Numbered from the stretch's first letter, positions 55,115 through 63,995 are shown. The stretch is DNA of 64,000 nucleotides from Bradyrhizobium sp. JYMT SZCCT0180 (GCF_018130165.1 NZ_JAFCLZ010000007.1:248001-312000), one strand, 5' to 3'. Made by a program: numbers and translations. Notes: a model not told the origin generated them from the letters alone.

Positions 55115-55312
55115 ATGCAACGACGCCGTATCCAGCATGATACCCCACTTGATCAGCGCCTAATTGAAGAGGCGCAGCGCCTTCGGAAAGAGGCAAGGGG
55201 TACTCACCCGGGTATTGAGCGGGAGAGACTAATCCGCAAAGCGCGACAAGCCGAAACTGCGGCCCATATGCAGGAATGGCTTTCGTCGCCGGGCCTTCAG
55301 CCCCCGAGGTGA
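55115..55312 (+). CDS. Small MQRRR...EWLSSPGLQPP protein, copy 2
   Basis: A 65-residue paralogue of the 40853 protein. Same start (MQRRR) and end (EWLSSPGLQPP), with IEEAQRLRKEARG, RERLIRKARQAETAAHMQ in the centre. GAATGGAGCAGCGCC precedes the ATG. It lies after the IS1595 remnant. Function unknown. Confidence 0.75.
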   Translation: MQRRRIQHDTPLDQRLIEEAQRLRKEARGTHPGIERERLIRKARQAETAAHMQEWLSSPGLQPPR

Positions 55313-55551
55313 TCCCGCATCAGCGCCGGTTTGGCCCTCCGCCGATGACTTCCGCTCTGCCCTCAGGAAACGGGCGTGTCAGAGCCGAACGGCAAGTCTC
55401 AAGCGTGCCAACAGCAGATACCAAACGCGCTGTCCGCTATCACCCGAGAAGGTGCATGCGCGCGGAGAAGAATCGCGAGCGGGTGAAGGGCCTGCCTCCC
55501 TCGGAGACAGACCCCTCAACCGCTTCTCTCGGGAGGAGAGCCGCGCGTATC

Positions 55552-56709
55552 CTAGAACACCTTGTCCACCGGCAGGCCGAGCGCCATCGAGCCGGCATAT
55601 TGCGCCTGCGGGCCGGCCTGCAGCGGGTGGTAGCGCGCGGCCTGGATGTCGCGGAAGCGACGCTCCAGCCCAGTGGCGCGGTAGAAGCCGGCGCCGCCGG
55701 CGAGCTCCATCGCAAGCTCCACGGTGGCAATGGCGTGGCGCGCGACGAGCGTGCGGCCCGTCATCACCTGGTTAATGGTCTCGGCCGAAGGCGCATCGAG
55801 CCGCACCGCCGCCAGCATGTGCTCGCGGGCAAGGCGCGCACCGGCCAGTTCGGTGTCCATGCGGCCGGCGAGCTGGATCATGTGGTTGTCGACCTTCTTC
55901 TTTTTCGCGACACCAACCGCGATGTCGCGGGCGCTCTCGGCGACGCCGAGATAGACCGAATAGATCAGCGGGAACGCGATGGTTGCGATGATCTGGAACA
56001 GCGGATGCCATTCGCCGGCCTTGCGCTTCACCGCAACGGCGGCCTCCGGCACCACATGGCCGTCGATCATGACGTCGTTGGAGCCGGTGCCGCGCATGCC
56101 GAGCGTGCGCCAGTTGTCCATCACCTTCACCTGCGGCGAGTTCATCGGCAGGCCGAAGTGCAACACCTGCGCCGGTTCGCCTTCGCTCTCCAGCACGGCG
56201 GTGGTCATGAACAGGTTCGCGGCCGGCGAGCCGGAGGCAAACACCTTGCGCGCGGTGATGCGATAACCGCCGTCGACCTTCTCGGCCTTGCCGGAGCCGC
56301 CGATCCAGTCGCTGCCGCCGCTCGACAGCAAAAAGATGCGCTCGGCAGCGATGCGCTTGAGCAAGGGCTCGACGGGCGCCGCCTTCTGCACCTTCCAGCG
56401 CCAGGCGGGAATCGCGACCTGATGGGTGTGCATGGAAAACGCCAGCGCGGTGGAGCCGCAATGCTGGCCGAGGACGCGCAGCATTTCGGCGAGCTCATCG
56501 ATACTGGCGCCGCCGCCGCCAAGTTCAGTGGGCACGCCGGCCTCGACCAGGCCCGCTTCCCTGAGCGCGGCAAAATTCTCGGCGACGAACTGGTCCTCGT
56601 CGGTGGCGGTAGCGGCGCGCTCGGCGAAGATGGGGCCGAGCTCGCGGGCGATCTCGACGGGGCTGCGGTGCGTTGTCGCATCGATGGCGCGTGCTGCGTT
56701 GCTGCTCAT
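55552..56709 (-). CDS. Acyl-CoA dehydrogenase-like flavoprotein
   Basis: A 385-residue protein of the acyl-CoA dehydrogenase / FMN-dependent monooxygenase (DszC-like) superfamily. ALREAGLVEAGVPTELGGGGAS near residue 50, GGYRITARKVFASGSP near residue 140, TLGMRGTGSNDVMIDG near residue 195, and VELAMELAGGAGFYRATGLERRFRDI near residue 335 are typical. The usual catalytic Glu is not obvious, so it may be an oxygenase or desulfurisation-type enzyme. GGAGGGATCACC precedes the ATG. It is divergent from an HxlR regulator, its likely controller. Confidence 0.88.
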   Translation of the reverse strand: MSSNAARAIDATTHRSPVEIARELGPIFAERAATATDEDQFVAENFAALREAGLVEAGVPTELGGGGASIDELAEMLRVLGQHCGSTALAFSMHTHQVAIPAWRWKVQKAAPVEPLLKRIAAERIFLLSSGGSDWIGGSGKAEKVDGGYRITARKVFASGSPAANLFMTTAVLESEGEPAQVLHFGLPMNSPQVKVMDNWRTLGMRGTGSNDVMIDGHVVPEAAVAVKRKAGEWHPLFQIIATIAFPLIYSVYLGVAESARDIAVGVAKKKKVDNHMIQLAGRMDTELAGARLAREHMLAAVRLDAPSAETINQVMTGRTLVARHAIATVELAMELAGGAGFYRATGLERRFRDIQAARYHPLQAGPQAQYAGSMALGLPVDKVF

Positions 56710-56943
56710 GGTGATCCCTCCATTCATTGGGACATTCGCGAGTAAGCGAGATGTCTAATGCCCCGGAAACTAGGCCCGGGCGCAACATCCCTCCAGTTCA
56801 GGAAGTGTACTGCCGCGGCGGCGATGCCCCGCAAGCAAAACTACCCACTGTAAACACTGGATTATTCGCTTCCATGTGACAGCCGGTCGGCCAGAGCGGT
56901 ATAGTATCTGTACTGCCCCCGCGCGTGCTTAAGGAGATCCCCC

Positions 56944-57648
56944 TTGCCCGACAAAAGCGAACGCGGAAGCTACGGGCAGTTCTGCCCGGTGGCGATGGCG
57001 TCAGAGATCTTCTGCAACCGCTGGACCGCGCTGGTGCTGCGCGAATTGCTCTGCGGCACCACGCGCTTCAACGAACTGCGCCGCGGCGTGCCGCGGATGT
57101 CACCGACACTGCTGTCGAAGCGGCTGAAGGAGCTGGAAGAGGCCGGCGTGATCGCCGCGGTGCCAACCGGTCAGCACGGCGTGATGGACTACAAGCTGAC
57201 CGAGGCGGGCGAGGATCTGCGCGGCATCGTCATGTCGCTCGGCTTCTGGGGGCAGCGCTGGGTCGAGTCGACGCTGTCGCTGAAGAATCTCGATCCCGGG
57301 CTGTTGATGTGGGACATGCGGCGCAACCTGCAGCCGACGCCATTGCCGCCGCGCCGCACCACCATCAACTTCATCTATCCGGAGATGCGGCCGGACCGGA
57401 AATCATGGTGGCTGGTGGTCGATCGCGAGAAGGTCGACCTCTGCCTCACCGATCCCGGCTACGACGTCGACCTCTATGTCAGCTGCCCTCTGCGTTCCAT
57501 GACTGCGGTGTGGATGGGCGTCGCCAAGCTCAACAGCGAAGTCGAAGCCGGCCGCATCAAGGTCACCGGCGACAGCTCGATCGCCAGATCGATGCAGCAA
57601 TGGCTGGGGCTCAGCCCCTTCGCGCAGGGGCAAAGGGCGGTGGTGTAG
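56944..57648 (+). CDS. HxlR-family transcriptional regulator
   Basis: A 234-residue regulator. The winged helix (about residues 5-105) is of the HxlR type: CPVAMASEIFCNRWTALVLRELL, FNELRRGVPRMSPTLLSKRLKEL. The C-terminal 120 residues (WWLVVDREKVDLCLTDPGYDVDL) resemble an SCP2-like fold seen in some HxlR members. The start is a TTG with a strong AAGGAGAT 6 bp upstream. Divergent from the dehydrogenase gene, 234 bp apart; likely its repressor. Confidence 0.88.
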   Translation: MPDKSERGSYGQFCPVAMASEIFCNRWTALVLRELLCGTTRFNELRRGVPRMSPTLLSKRLKELEEAGVIAAVPTGQHGVMDYKLTEAGEDLRGIVMSLGFWGQRWVESTLSLKNLDPGLLMWDMRRNLQPTPLPPRRTTINFIYPEMRPDRKSWWLVVDREKVDLCLTDPGYDVDLYVSCPLRSMTAVWMGVAKLNSEVEAGRIKVTGDSSIARSMQQWLGLSPFAQGQRAVV

Positions 57649-57680
57649 CCGCAAACAGTCCGTTGATTGGCAGTTCCGCC

Positions 57681-58259
57681 TCAGACCGCTTCCGTCCAGC
57701 TCTCCGAAAATGCCAACGCCGACGTCGAGAATGGCCGCCCCTCACGTTCCCGCGGCCAGGATCGCCCCTTGGCCTCGACGCCGTTGCGGACGAGACGGGT
57801 GCCGAGCGCCGGGATCAGCACGGTGCACACGCCGTAGCGCCGGTCGGGAATCTGGTTCGGCTGCGAGTGGATGAGCAGCGGCTCGCCGATATCGAACCAG
57901 GTAAGCGAGATGTCTTCGCCGTGCGACTTGATGTGCTCAGTCCAGAAGTAGCGCGGATCTCCCGCTTTGGAGAATTGCGCGTCCGCACAGGGGATGGCCG
58001 TGTCGGAAAGTTCGGCATTGAGCATGCCCTGTACGGTAGACTGCAGCCACCGCGCCATCGCGATGTTGTCGGAGTAAATGCGCCAGCGACCTTCCGTCAG
58101 CTCGCTCTTCAGGTAGAGAACGTGTCCGGGACCAGCCGGCGAAAAGATGATCCGCCAATAGCTCGCTTCTGTGGAGTTCGGTTCGCCGTCCTTCAGGCTC
58201 AAGCGGATAAACGGGTTCTCGCCCGTCAGGATCGTCTTGTTGGGATCGGCGATGCTCAT
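57681..58259 (-). CDS. Conserved hypothetical protein
   Basis: A 192-residue protein. WRIIFSPAGPGHVLYLKSEL, WRIYSDNIAMARWLQSTVQG, and SHGEDISLTWFDIGEPLLIH suggest a soluble beta-rich protein, perhaps binding a small ligand. No signal peptide. Convergent with the HxlR gene, about 30 bp apart. I do not recognise the family. Confidence 0.7.
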   Translation of the reverse strand: MSIADPNKTILTGENPFIRLSLKDGEPNSTEASYWRIIFSPAGPGHVLYLKSELTEGRWRIYSDNIAMARWLQSTVQGMLNAELSDTAIPCADAQFSKAGDPRYFWTEHIKSHGEDISLTWFDIGEPLLIHSQPNQIPDRRYGVCTVLIPALGTRLVRNGVEAKGRSWPREREGRPFSTSALAFSESWTEAV

Positions 58260-58492
58260 CTAACTGGTCTCCCCTCAACTTTTTATGAAACGTCGTTGCA
58301 CGTCTTACGCCCCAGCGCGGACATTGCGATCATTCCGCGCGATATCCGAGGATACTAACGGTTCACGTCATCGCTGCAAGGCGTACGGCTGACGGGCGCT
58401 TTGGGTCATTCGCGTCGGCTTGACCGAACCACGGCTAACCCCCGAGGCAGACGCGGGACCTTGCGCGCAGCGGCGTCCACCGAAGCGACCCT

Positions 58493-58627
58493 TCAACTGC
58501 GAAACGAGTGCCTGATTTGTCGCAGCATCGACATGGTACTGTCGGTGTACCTGCCATTACAGAAGTACTGATCCAGCTGCGATGCACCAAGCATAAGCAA
58601 GACTGCAATCGCGAAGCCCTTGAACAT
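58493..58627 (-). CDS. Very small secreted or membrane protein
   Basis: A 44-residue frame: MFKGFAIAVLLMLGASQLDQ (hydrophobic N-terminus), then YFCNGRYTDSTMSMLRQIRHSF. GGAGG lies 6 bp before the ATG. I recall similar tiny Bradyrhizobium proteins. Could be anchored in or secreted across the inner membrane. Function unknown. Confidence 0.65.
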   Translation of the reverse strand: MFKGFAIAVLLMLGASQLDQYFCNGRYTDSTMSMLRQIRHSFRS

Positions 58628-58956
58628 AGTGGGCCTCCTATGGAGACCGCCAACCGGGCTGGTCGGATTAAAATGTTTCGGAAATTCGCTATCGCTCGTC
58701 GCGACCTACTGCAATGGCGGAAAGCTTGACAATGACAGGTAACCAATCCCTTAACGGGCAGCACAGCACGCGCTGGCATCGCAAAGCCCGGGCTGCCGTT
58801 TGGACGGCCGGGCACACCCCGCACTATTCCGCAGCGCCGGGTGAAATCGATCTAGCCGCGCGACGAAGAGAGACCAGCGCGCCTCTTCGGCATTTTCAAT
58901 GCCGAGCGCGACCAGTTCGCGAACCTGAATTGGCCCTCGATTTTGGTTTCCCAAAA
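58628..58956. other. Gap with no supported gene
   Basis: A 329-bp stretch between two small minus-strand genes. No frame, hairpin or promoter signal that I can support. Confidence 0.4.
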
Positions 58957-59154
58957 TCAGCGACCATCCTCCGGCCAATTGATGGGCGTGAACCTGAGCC
59001 GCCGCCGGTCCATTTCTTCGCGAAGCTTATCCGCGTATGCGCGGACGCCCTCGCCTGCGAAGCGATAGCGGCTTCCCGCATCCAATGCGACTTGATGACG
59101 GACATTCTCGTAAAACGCCAACAGGCGCTCGTCCTTCATTTGGGAATAATTCAT
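58957..59154 (-). CDS. Small hypothetical protein
   Basis: A 65-residue protein: MKDERLLAFYENVRHQVALD, AGSRYRFAGEGVRAYADKL, REEMDRRRLRFTPINWP. A helix-rich protein with a conserved-looking TPI-x-WP end. Starts at ATG 59154, or at 59139 (MKDER). I recall homologues in Bradyrhizobium. Function unknown. Confidence 0.65.
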   Translation of the reverse strand: MNYSQMKDERLLAFYENVRHQVALDAGSRYRFAGEGVRAYADKLREEMDRRRLRFTPINWPEDGR

Positions 59155-59538
59155 ATGTGGCCTCAAAAAAACGCAGACCAAAAACGAAGATTAGACACCA
59201 ACCCGGCCGTTAGCCAAGAGCTTTCACGTATTTCAAAAGGGATTGTGAAACGAGAGGTAGGATCGAACCGCATACACCCGCCGAAACCAAATGCCGCGCC
59301 ACCTGACGACCGTAGCTGTTTTGCCACACGGAATGAGTTTCGCTTACTTGTGTTATTTTCAGTGCAGACGCCGTCGAAGGGATCTTTAGCTTCCACAACC
59401 GGCGGCGCGGCGATTGTGGACTCGCTCGAGGGCCAGCGCGGTTCTAACCCTCGAACGAGTCCGCTCGCGCGGCTGCCAAGAACAAGCGACTTGGTGAAAG
59501 TCTGACCAGCCAGCCTGAGCAAATCGCCTGGAGGCGGC
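59155..59538. other. Gap with a tRNA-like relic
   Basis: A 384-bp stretch with no supported gene. About 59255-59330 has a minus-strand GGTTCGATCC motif and AGCTACGGTCG that resemble parts of a tRNA, but the T-arm does not pair. Confidence 0.3.
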
Positions 59539-59793
59539 ATGACATATTGGTCCGCAGGTATCGTCGCAATCTTGTTGGCGGTCTTTCCCGTCGTTGCGAG
59601 CGCGCAGGTGAACTGCGAAGCAATACCTCACGGACCCGAACGCACCGATTGCTACCTGGGCCTAAGTCAGTTCTATCGTGGACAATCCAATCTGGCCGCT
59701 GCCAGAGCGCACGCGCAATCAGACGCCGCGTGGTATCGCGCAATCACCGGAGCAGACCCTCCAACGCCCAAACCACGTCGGCGACGACACTGA
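59539..59793 (+). CDS. Small exported protein
   Basis: An 84-residue protein with a signal peptide ending VVASAQ near residue 23. The mature part has NCEAIPHGPERTDCYLGLSQ, two cysteines, and a basic tail PTPKPRRRRH. GGAGGCGGC precedes the ATG. Function unknown. Confidence 0.75.
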   Translation: MTYWSAGIVAILLAVFPVVASAQVNCEAIPHGPERTDCYLGLSQFYRGQSNLAAARAHAQSDAAWYRAITGADPPTPKPRRRRH

Positions 59794-59872
59794 CTCGGCC
59801 GGGGCGATTTTGGCTCGTGATACTCTGAGAGGTGCCGGCCCGCCGCTGCGTAACCTCCGATAAGCGAATCCC

Positions 59873-59965
59873 TCATAGCGAGAAAATCATGATGATCATG
59901 AATACAAATACGAGCGCACTCGCGACGACCCCATAAATCAGATCGCCGCGTTCGCGTTTCGTCAT
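59873..59965 (-). CDS. Possible 30-residue membrane peptide
   Basis: MTKRERGDLIYGVVASALVF continuing to VFMIIMIFSL: a charged N-terminus then a single membrane span. Only a weak ribosome site is visible. Plausible small membrane protein, not certain. Confidence 0.45.
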   Translation of the reverse strand: MTKRERGDLIYGVVASALVFVFMIIMIFSL

Positions 59966-59981
59966 GCTTTGGATCCCAAAG

Positions 59982-60263
59982 TCAGCTCCCGAACGCGACG
60001 CCGACGAAGTCAGCGTCACGCCAGACCAAGCGACATTCCCGAACCGTCCGAAATTTATCGAACGACAGATCGAATTCCACCGGCAACACGTTCAGCCGCT
60101 CCAGACGAACGCCGGCTCCGGAGTTCGTCACGTCGCGAACGCAGCAAGGAAAGACACCGGCCCCGCCATGAAAGGATAACAGTGCGCTCCGATTGATGCG
60201 CGTCCGACCGATCGCGCGACGCTCTCGACCTGCGGACTTCAGCACTTGCTCGACAGTCGACAT
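59982..60263 (-). CDS. PilZ-domain protein
   Basis: A 93-residue single PilZ domain. RERRAIGRTRINRSALLSF near residue 13 and VRDVTNSGAGVRLE near residue 42 match the c-di-GMP-binding motifs. FVGVAFGS ends the fold. It is the second PilZ protein in the window (the other at 42979). Start chosen at the ATG 60263. Confidence 0.8.
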   Translation of the reverse strand: MSTVEQVLKSAGRERRAIGRTRINRSALLSFHGGAGVFPCCVRDVTNSGAGVRLERLNVLPVEFDLSFDKFRTVRECRLVWRDADFVGVAFGS

Positions 60264-60555
60264 GGCAGTCCCGTGCAGCGTGCAGCAGGATCATTTCGAG
60301 CGGGACGCCGCCCTACAGCGGCACCTCTGGTCGAGCGCTACGCTGGCTTGGTGATCCGGGCACATCTTGAATCCGAACGACTACCCGGAATGATAGGCCT
60401 ACGTTCGCACGCCGCAACGGAACTCGCGTATTAAGCTTGATACGCTCGCTCCGGGTTAATTCTGGAACCGGATGGGCTCGTGAACACGGAGAGCAACAAC
60501 GCGCCGCCAGTAAGCGGGCGCCTTGAGATGGTCCCGAGCACCCCGAGCATGGGGC

Positions 60556-61776
60556 CTACCTCGTCGGCCTCATGTAGTTTGCCGCGAGATGATCAGCGAC
60601 CTTGCGACCCATCGCATCTCCGACGTCCAGCGAATTGCGGAAATGAATACCGCCCCAGATGCGCACCTCTTTGTGCTCCTGGGCCAGTTGCGCAAAGTTG
60701 GTGAATTTGCGTGAAAGGCGGGCGTCGGAAATGTCGGTCGCGACAAATTCTTCCGTCCCGTTGCCGAAAACGGCTTCCAGAACGGTTCGCGCCGCCCCCG
60801 CGTTGATGCCCGCCTGCGACGGGTATTCCGGATGCATCGGCGTGGTGTTCAGAGGCTGCCAGCCGGCGTCGCGTTCAGTCGCATCGTTACTGTCCTGGTC
60901 GCCGTTGCGGATCGCGGTGATCGGCCGCCAAAAATTGTATTGGAATTTGGCGTCCCAATCGAGGATGAAGCAATTGGCAAGAGCCATCGACATCAGGGCG
61001 AACACTCGCGCACTTTCCGGCAGGGAGAGGTTATGACGAGCGGAAGCCTGCCCGGCAGCCTGGAACCAGGCGGGCCCAAGGTTGGCCTGTGTCCAGAAGC
61101 GCACGACGTCGGACTGCGCGTCGGTGCGCTTCGTGCTTTTCACTCCGCCCATTTCCCTGGTTTCGTTGTAATCGCGCGCATAAAGCGCACTGTTGAGGGC
61201 CGGGGGCGGACCCGGGCGGAACTGGCTCGCGCTTTCCATGCCCCAAGGCTTGGCCGTGGCATACTGAGGAAAGAGCGGCGGCGTGGTCGGTACCCACACG
61301 CCAGGCGTCGTAAGCGGACGATATGTGTCGGGCGTGTTTGTCGCGTCGCTCTGCCGTTCCGTGAAAACAGCGTCCGCAACTTTTACACCTAAATCAACAC
61401 CCGCAGCCCGTGCGGGATTGTCCGGAATGGTTTTCATCGCTTCTGCGAAGGCCGCCTCAATCCGTTCCTTCTGGCCAGGATACTGGCGCATGAGGATTTC
61501 GCGTGCAGCCGCGGCGGCCGCGGCCTCCGCCGAAGCGTTCGGGTCAGTTGGAAGCTCTGGTATGTAGCGGGAATATCGGTTCTGCACCGAGTTGACCGCG
61601 TCAGACATGGATACATTCACCAGGGCCATGCTGCGCGTCCACGGATTACCGCTGACGTTGACCGCCTTCATCACGTCGACTGCCGTGTTGTTCCAGTCGC
61701 CGATGACGTCCGCGCGGACCGGCGTACTGGCTGAAATCAGGACCATGCCGACGATTGCAGATTTCAGTACGTTCAT
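60556..61776 (-). CDS. Vanadium haloperoxidase / PAP2-superfamily-like exported protein
   Basis: A 406-residue protein with a signal peptide (MNVLKSAIVGMVLISASTPVRA). It has the vanadate/phosphate-binding pattern K-x6-RP (KFQYNFWRPITAIRNGD near residue 285), but the normally conserved PSGH is PSQA (MHPEYPSQAG near residue 316) and the third motif WGGIHFRNSLD is only partly like R-x5-H-x3-D. The missing histidine makes normal haloperoxidase or phosphatase activity doubtful. GGGAGGCA precedes the ATG; an extra ATG at 61779 is also possible. Confidence 0.85.
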   Translation of the reverse strand: MNVLKSAIVGMVLISASTPVRADVIGDWNNTAVDVMKAVNVSGNPWTRSMALVNVSMSDAVNSVQNRYSRYIPELPTDPNASAEAAAAAAAREILMRQYPGQKERIEAAFAEAMKTIPDNPARAAGVDLGVKVADAVFTERQSDATNTPDTYRPLTTPGVWVPTTPPLFPQYATAKPWGMESASQFRPGPPPALNSALYARDYNETREMGGVKSTKRTDAQSDVVRFWTQANLGPAWFQAAGQASARHNLSLPESARVFALMSMALANCFILDWDAKFQYNFWRPITAIRNGDQDSNDATERDAGWQPLNTTPMHPEYPSQAGINAGAARTVLEAVFGNGTEEFVATDISDARLSRKFTNFAQLAQEHKEVRIWGGIHFRNSLDVGDAMGRKVADHLAANYMRPTR

Positions 61777-61914
61777 CATTGCCTCCCTCAAAAGGTTTGG
61801 AATTTCGAACGACTGCCAATGTGGTGTGAATGTACCTCCCTGCTCACCGCGCCGTGCACGCAGCCGGATACCCAATCGCCAAGGTCATTACAGATTTCGT
61901 CCGGCAGACCCCGA

Positions 61915-62169
61915 TTATTGCAGCGGGACCTGGCGATCCGCGAGCGTGCGCTCAGGCGTGCTAGTTGCCGAAGTTGACATCGCGGACCAGCGATCGTCAA
62001 AACTCGCGGCCGGAAGCTCGTCGACCGCGAGGCCCTTCGGCATGGTTGTGCCGGCAGGGACGACAAAGCTGTTGGTCCAAACCGGGGACGACCTCATGGT
62101 GGCAGCGGTTGCGGCAACAGCGAGCAGAGCGACAGCGACGAACCCAGTAATCGTTCGATGCCTCGTCAT
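61915..62169 (-). CDS. Small exported protein
   Basis: An 84-residue protein. A signal peptide or anchor (RHRTITGFVAVALLAVAATA) is followed by SPVWTNSFVVPAGTTMPKGLAVDELPAASFDDRWS. ACAGGAGGTTCTG precedes the ATG. It lies 140 bp upstream of the haloperoxidase-like gene on the same strand, so the two may be co-transcribed. Function unknown. Confidence 0.7.
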   Translation of the reverse strand: MTRHRTITGFVAVALLAVAATAATMRSSPVWTNSFVVPAGTTMPKGLAVDELPAASFDDRWSAMSTSATSTPERTLADRQVPLQ

Positions 62170-62679
62170 CAGAACCTCCTGTGGTCCCAAAGCCCCTTAG
62201 TGTTGGGTCACGGGAACTTCGCGAAGGTTCAGCAGCAATGCGAAGCATTGCGAGAAGGTACAGATCGGACAACGAAGGTGTCCCACATTCAAATTGCCCC
62301 TGGCAGACGTCGGCGGCCGTGGCTGTGAACGCCTGCTTTATCCCCGTCAGCGGCCATCGTCAGCAAAATCGACTCGCGGTAGACCAAAGTGAAATGAGCA
62401 AGAAGACAGCGGCAGAAGCGCGCGCATTATCCCTTCCTCTGACCAGTCTCTCGGCGAACCTGGACGAATTCTGCGACCATCGGCGACCAGGAGCGAAAGA
62501 CCAACACCCCGGACGCTGCTGAGTATGCCTCGTCAACGACGCTGGTTGAGCGGCCGGCACACCCGTTCACAACACTGTTATTGCGCCCTGTCGCGCGCTT
62601 CGCCTCCCTCAACTGGGCCTCTCGCGCTTGTTGTTGTACTCTGGGCGGAGCAACTGCACGGTCGCGAGGAGGAATTTGC
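62170..62679. other. Gap with no supported gene
   Basis: A 510-bp divergent intergenic region. A plus-strand frame from about 62395 (MSKKTAAEARALSLP...) is too weak to call. No clear hairpins or repeats beyond short AATGCGAAGCATT (62238-62250). Confidence 0.4.
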
Positions 62680-63168
62680 ATGAACACCTTCGTACTCAAC
62701 CGCCGCAACCTCCTCGTCGCCGGTGGGTGCGTCCTGGCAACCGGGGTTTCCGGGCTGCTGTTGCCCGCCCGCGCAGAAGGCCTCGCACCGACCCCTTCGA
62801 TGCCAGGCGGGGCCAACAACTACCTCAAGGGCGCGCCGACCGTGGATCGTATCGGCAAGGGTGGCTTCTGGATGACTGGCACCGTACGCCGCGCAGGCGA
62901 CGGGGCCCCGCTTGCCGGGCAGCGCATCCAGATCTGGGCGCACACCACCGAAGGGCGGGAGGGAGATGAGCGTAGTCATGGGGCCACGCTCACCGACAAG
63001 AACGGGGCGTTCCGCCTCGAGATGCCGCAGATCGTTCCGATCTTTGGCCAGCCGCATGGTCACCTCGCCTATGACAGTGGTGAATTCAAAACCGTCTTTC
63101 TACGTCCCGTGATGCGCAGCGCCAAAGATACCAGCCTCGAGGCGCACTTCGTCCTTCAGCCGGCCTGA
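62680..63168 (+). CDS. Tat-exported intradiol-dioxygenase-fold protein
   Basis: A 162-residue protein with a Tat signal (NRRNLLVAGGCVLATG) cut near RAEG (residue 34). The rest has the beta-sandwich of intradiol dioxygenase-like proteins: GKGGFWMTGTVRRAGDGAPL, GQRIQIWAHTTEGREGDERSH, and LTDKNGAFRLEMPQIVPIFG, QPHGHLAYD. Only some of the Tyr/His iron ligands are visible. GAGGAGGAATTTGC precedes the ATG. It is 19 bp from a ferric-reductase-like gene, so the two form an operon. Confidence 0.82.
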   Translation: MNTFVLNRRNLLVAGGCVLATGVSGLLLPARAEGLAPTPSMPGGANNYLKGAPTVDRIGKGGFWMTGTVRRAGDGAPLAGQRIQIWAHTTEGREGDERSHGATLTDKNGAFRLEMPQIVPIFGQPHGHLAYDSGEFKTVFLRPVMRSAKDTSLEAHFVLQPA

Positions 63169-63187
63169 TCGAGTTGGGAACGCGGGG

Positions 63188-63832
63188 ATGAGATTGGCGA
63201 AGGTGACCCTGATCTGGGCCGCCCTTGCAGCAGCCATTTGCGTGCCGATCGCCGCTGCAGCAGCGAGCCCGCTGCTCGCGTGGCGCGATCCGGTCTACAT
63301 CCTGGCCGGGTTCGCAGGGATTATTGCAATGGGTCTTGTGCTCGTTCAGCCTTTGCTGATTGGCGGATACTTACCGGGACTGTCGGCTTATCGTGGACGG
63401 CGTGCACATCACTGGATCGGAGGCGCGCTGGTTGTGGCGGTGGCGGTCCATGTCGGGGGCCTCTGGATCACCAGTCCCCCTGATATGATTGACGCCCTTC
63501 TGTTCTCATCGCCGACGCCGTTTTCCCCCTGGGGTGTGGTCGCCATGTGGGCCATCTTCGCCGTCGCAATCATAGCTGCACTTCGCCGGCGATTGGGACT
63601 GCGGGCGCGAACGTGGCGTGTCGTCCATATGCCCCTCGCGATTGTCATCGTCGTCGGGAGCGTGGTCCACGGCATACTGATCGAGGGGACGATGGAGACG
63701 ATGTCGAAGGCCGCGCTTTGCGCGCTGGTCCTTGCGGCGACCATAAAAGTCATGGCTGACCTGCGGGTGCGGAGAAAACGAGGGACATCGTTTCGCCCAG
63801 AGAGCGTAGGGCGGATTGAGCCGAAGGCGTAA
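63188..63832 (+). CDS. Ferric-reductase-like transmembrane protein
   Basis: A 214-residue protein with about six membrane spans. Histidines in RRAHHWIGG, VAVAVHVGG, WRVVHMPLA and SVVHGIL are placed as in the FRE/MsrQ heme-binding transmembrane domain. It likely passes electrons to or from the adjacent Tat-exported protein. The last codons RIEPKA and stop are made by the palindromic repeat that starts at 63805, so the native C-terminus may have been changed by that insertion. Confidence 0.82.
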   Translation: MRLAKVTLIWAALAAAICVPIAAAAASPLLAWRDPVYILAGFAGIIAMGLVLVQPLLIGGYLPGLSAYRGRRAHHWIGGALVVAVAVHVGGLWITSPPDMIDALLFSSPTPFSPWGVVAMWAIFAVAIIAALRRRLGLRARTWRVVHMPLAIVIVVGSVVHGILIEGTMETMSKAALCALVLAATIKVMADLRVRRKRGTSFRPESVGRIEPKA

Positions 63833-63973
63833 TCCGCCTCACCGACTGCACCACAAGCGATTCCTTGTGCTAACCTGCGCCCGATGTCGGCGAGCGAAGC
63901 GTACCGCAGCACCGTCAACCGTGACGATTGGCAAAGATGGCGGATTACGCCTCCGGCTCAATCCGCCCTACCG
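63805..63973. repeat. Palindromic repeat overlapping the end of the preceding gene
   Basis: GTAGGGCGGATTGAGCC at the left mirrors GGCTCAATCCGCCCTAC at the right; inner GCGTAATCCGCC/GGCGGATTACGC arms. It provides the stop codon of the ferric-reductase-like gene. A common type in Bradyrhizobium, from memory. Confidence 0.8.
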
Positions 63974-63995
63974 ACTACTGCCCGGAGACCCACCC

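Noticed and set aside
59252..59330. tRNA-like sequence on the minus strand (GGTTCGATCC, AGCTACGGTCG)
   Set aside because: The T-arm stem does not pair and no complete cloverleaf can be drawn; at most a relic.
62396..62524. Short plus-strand frame starting MSKKTAAEARALSLP
   Set aside because: No ribosome site and no sign of conservation that can be judged here.
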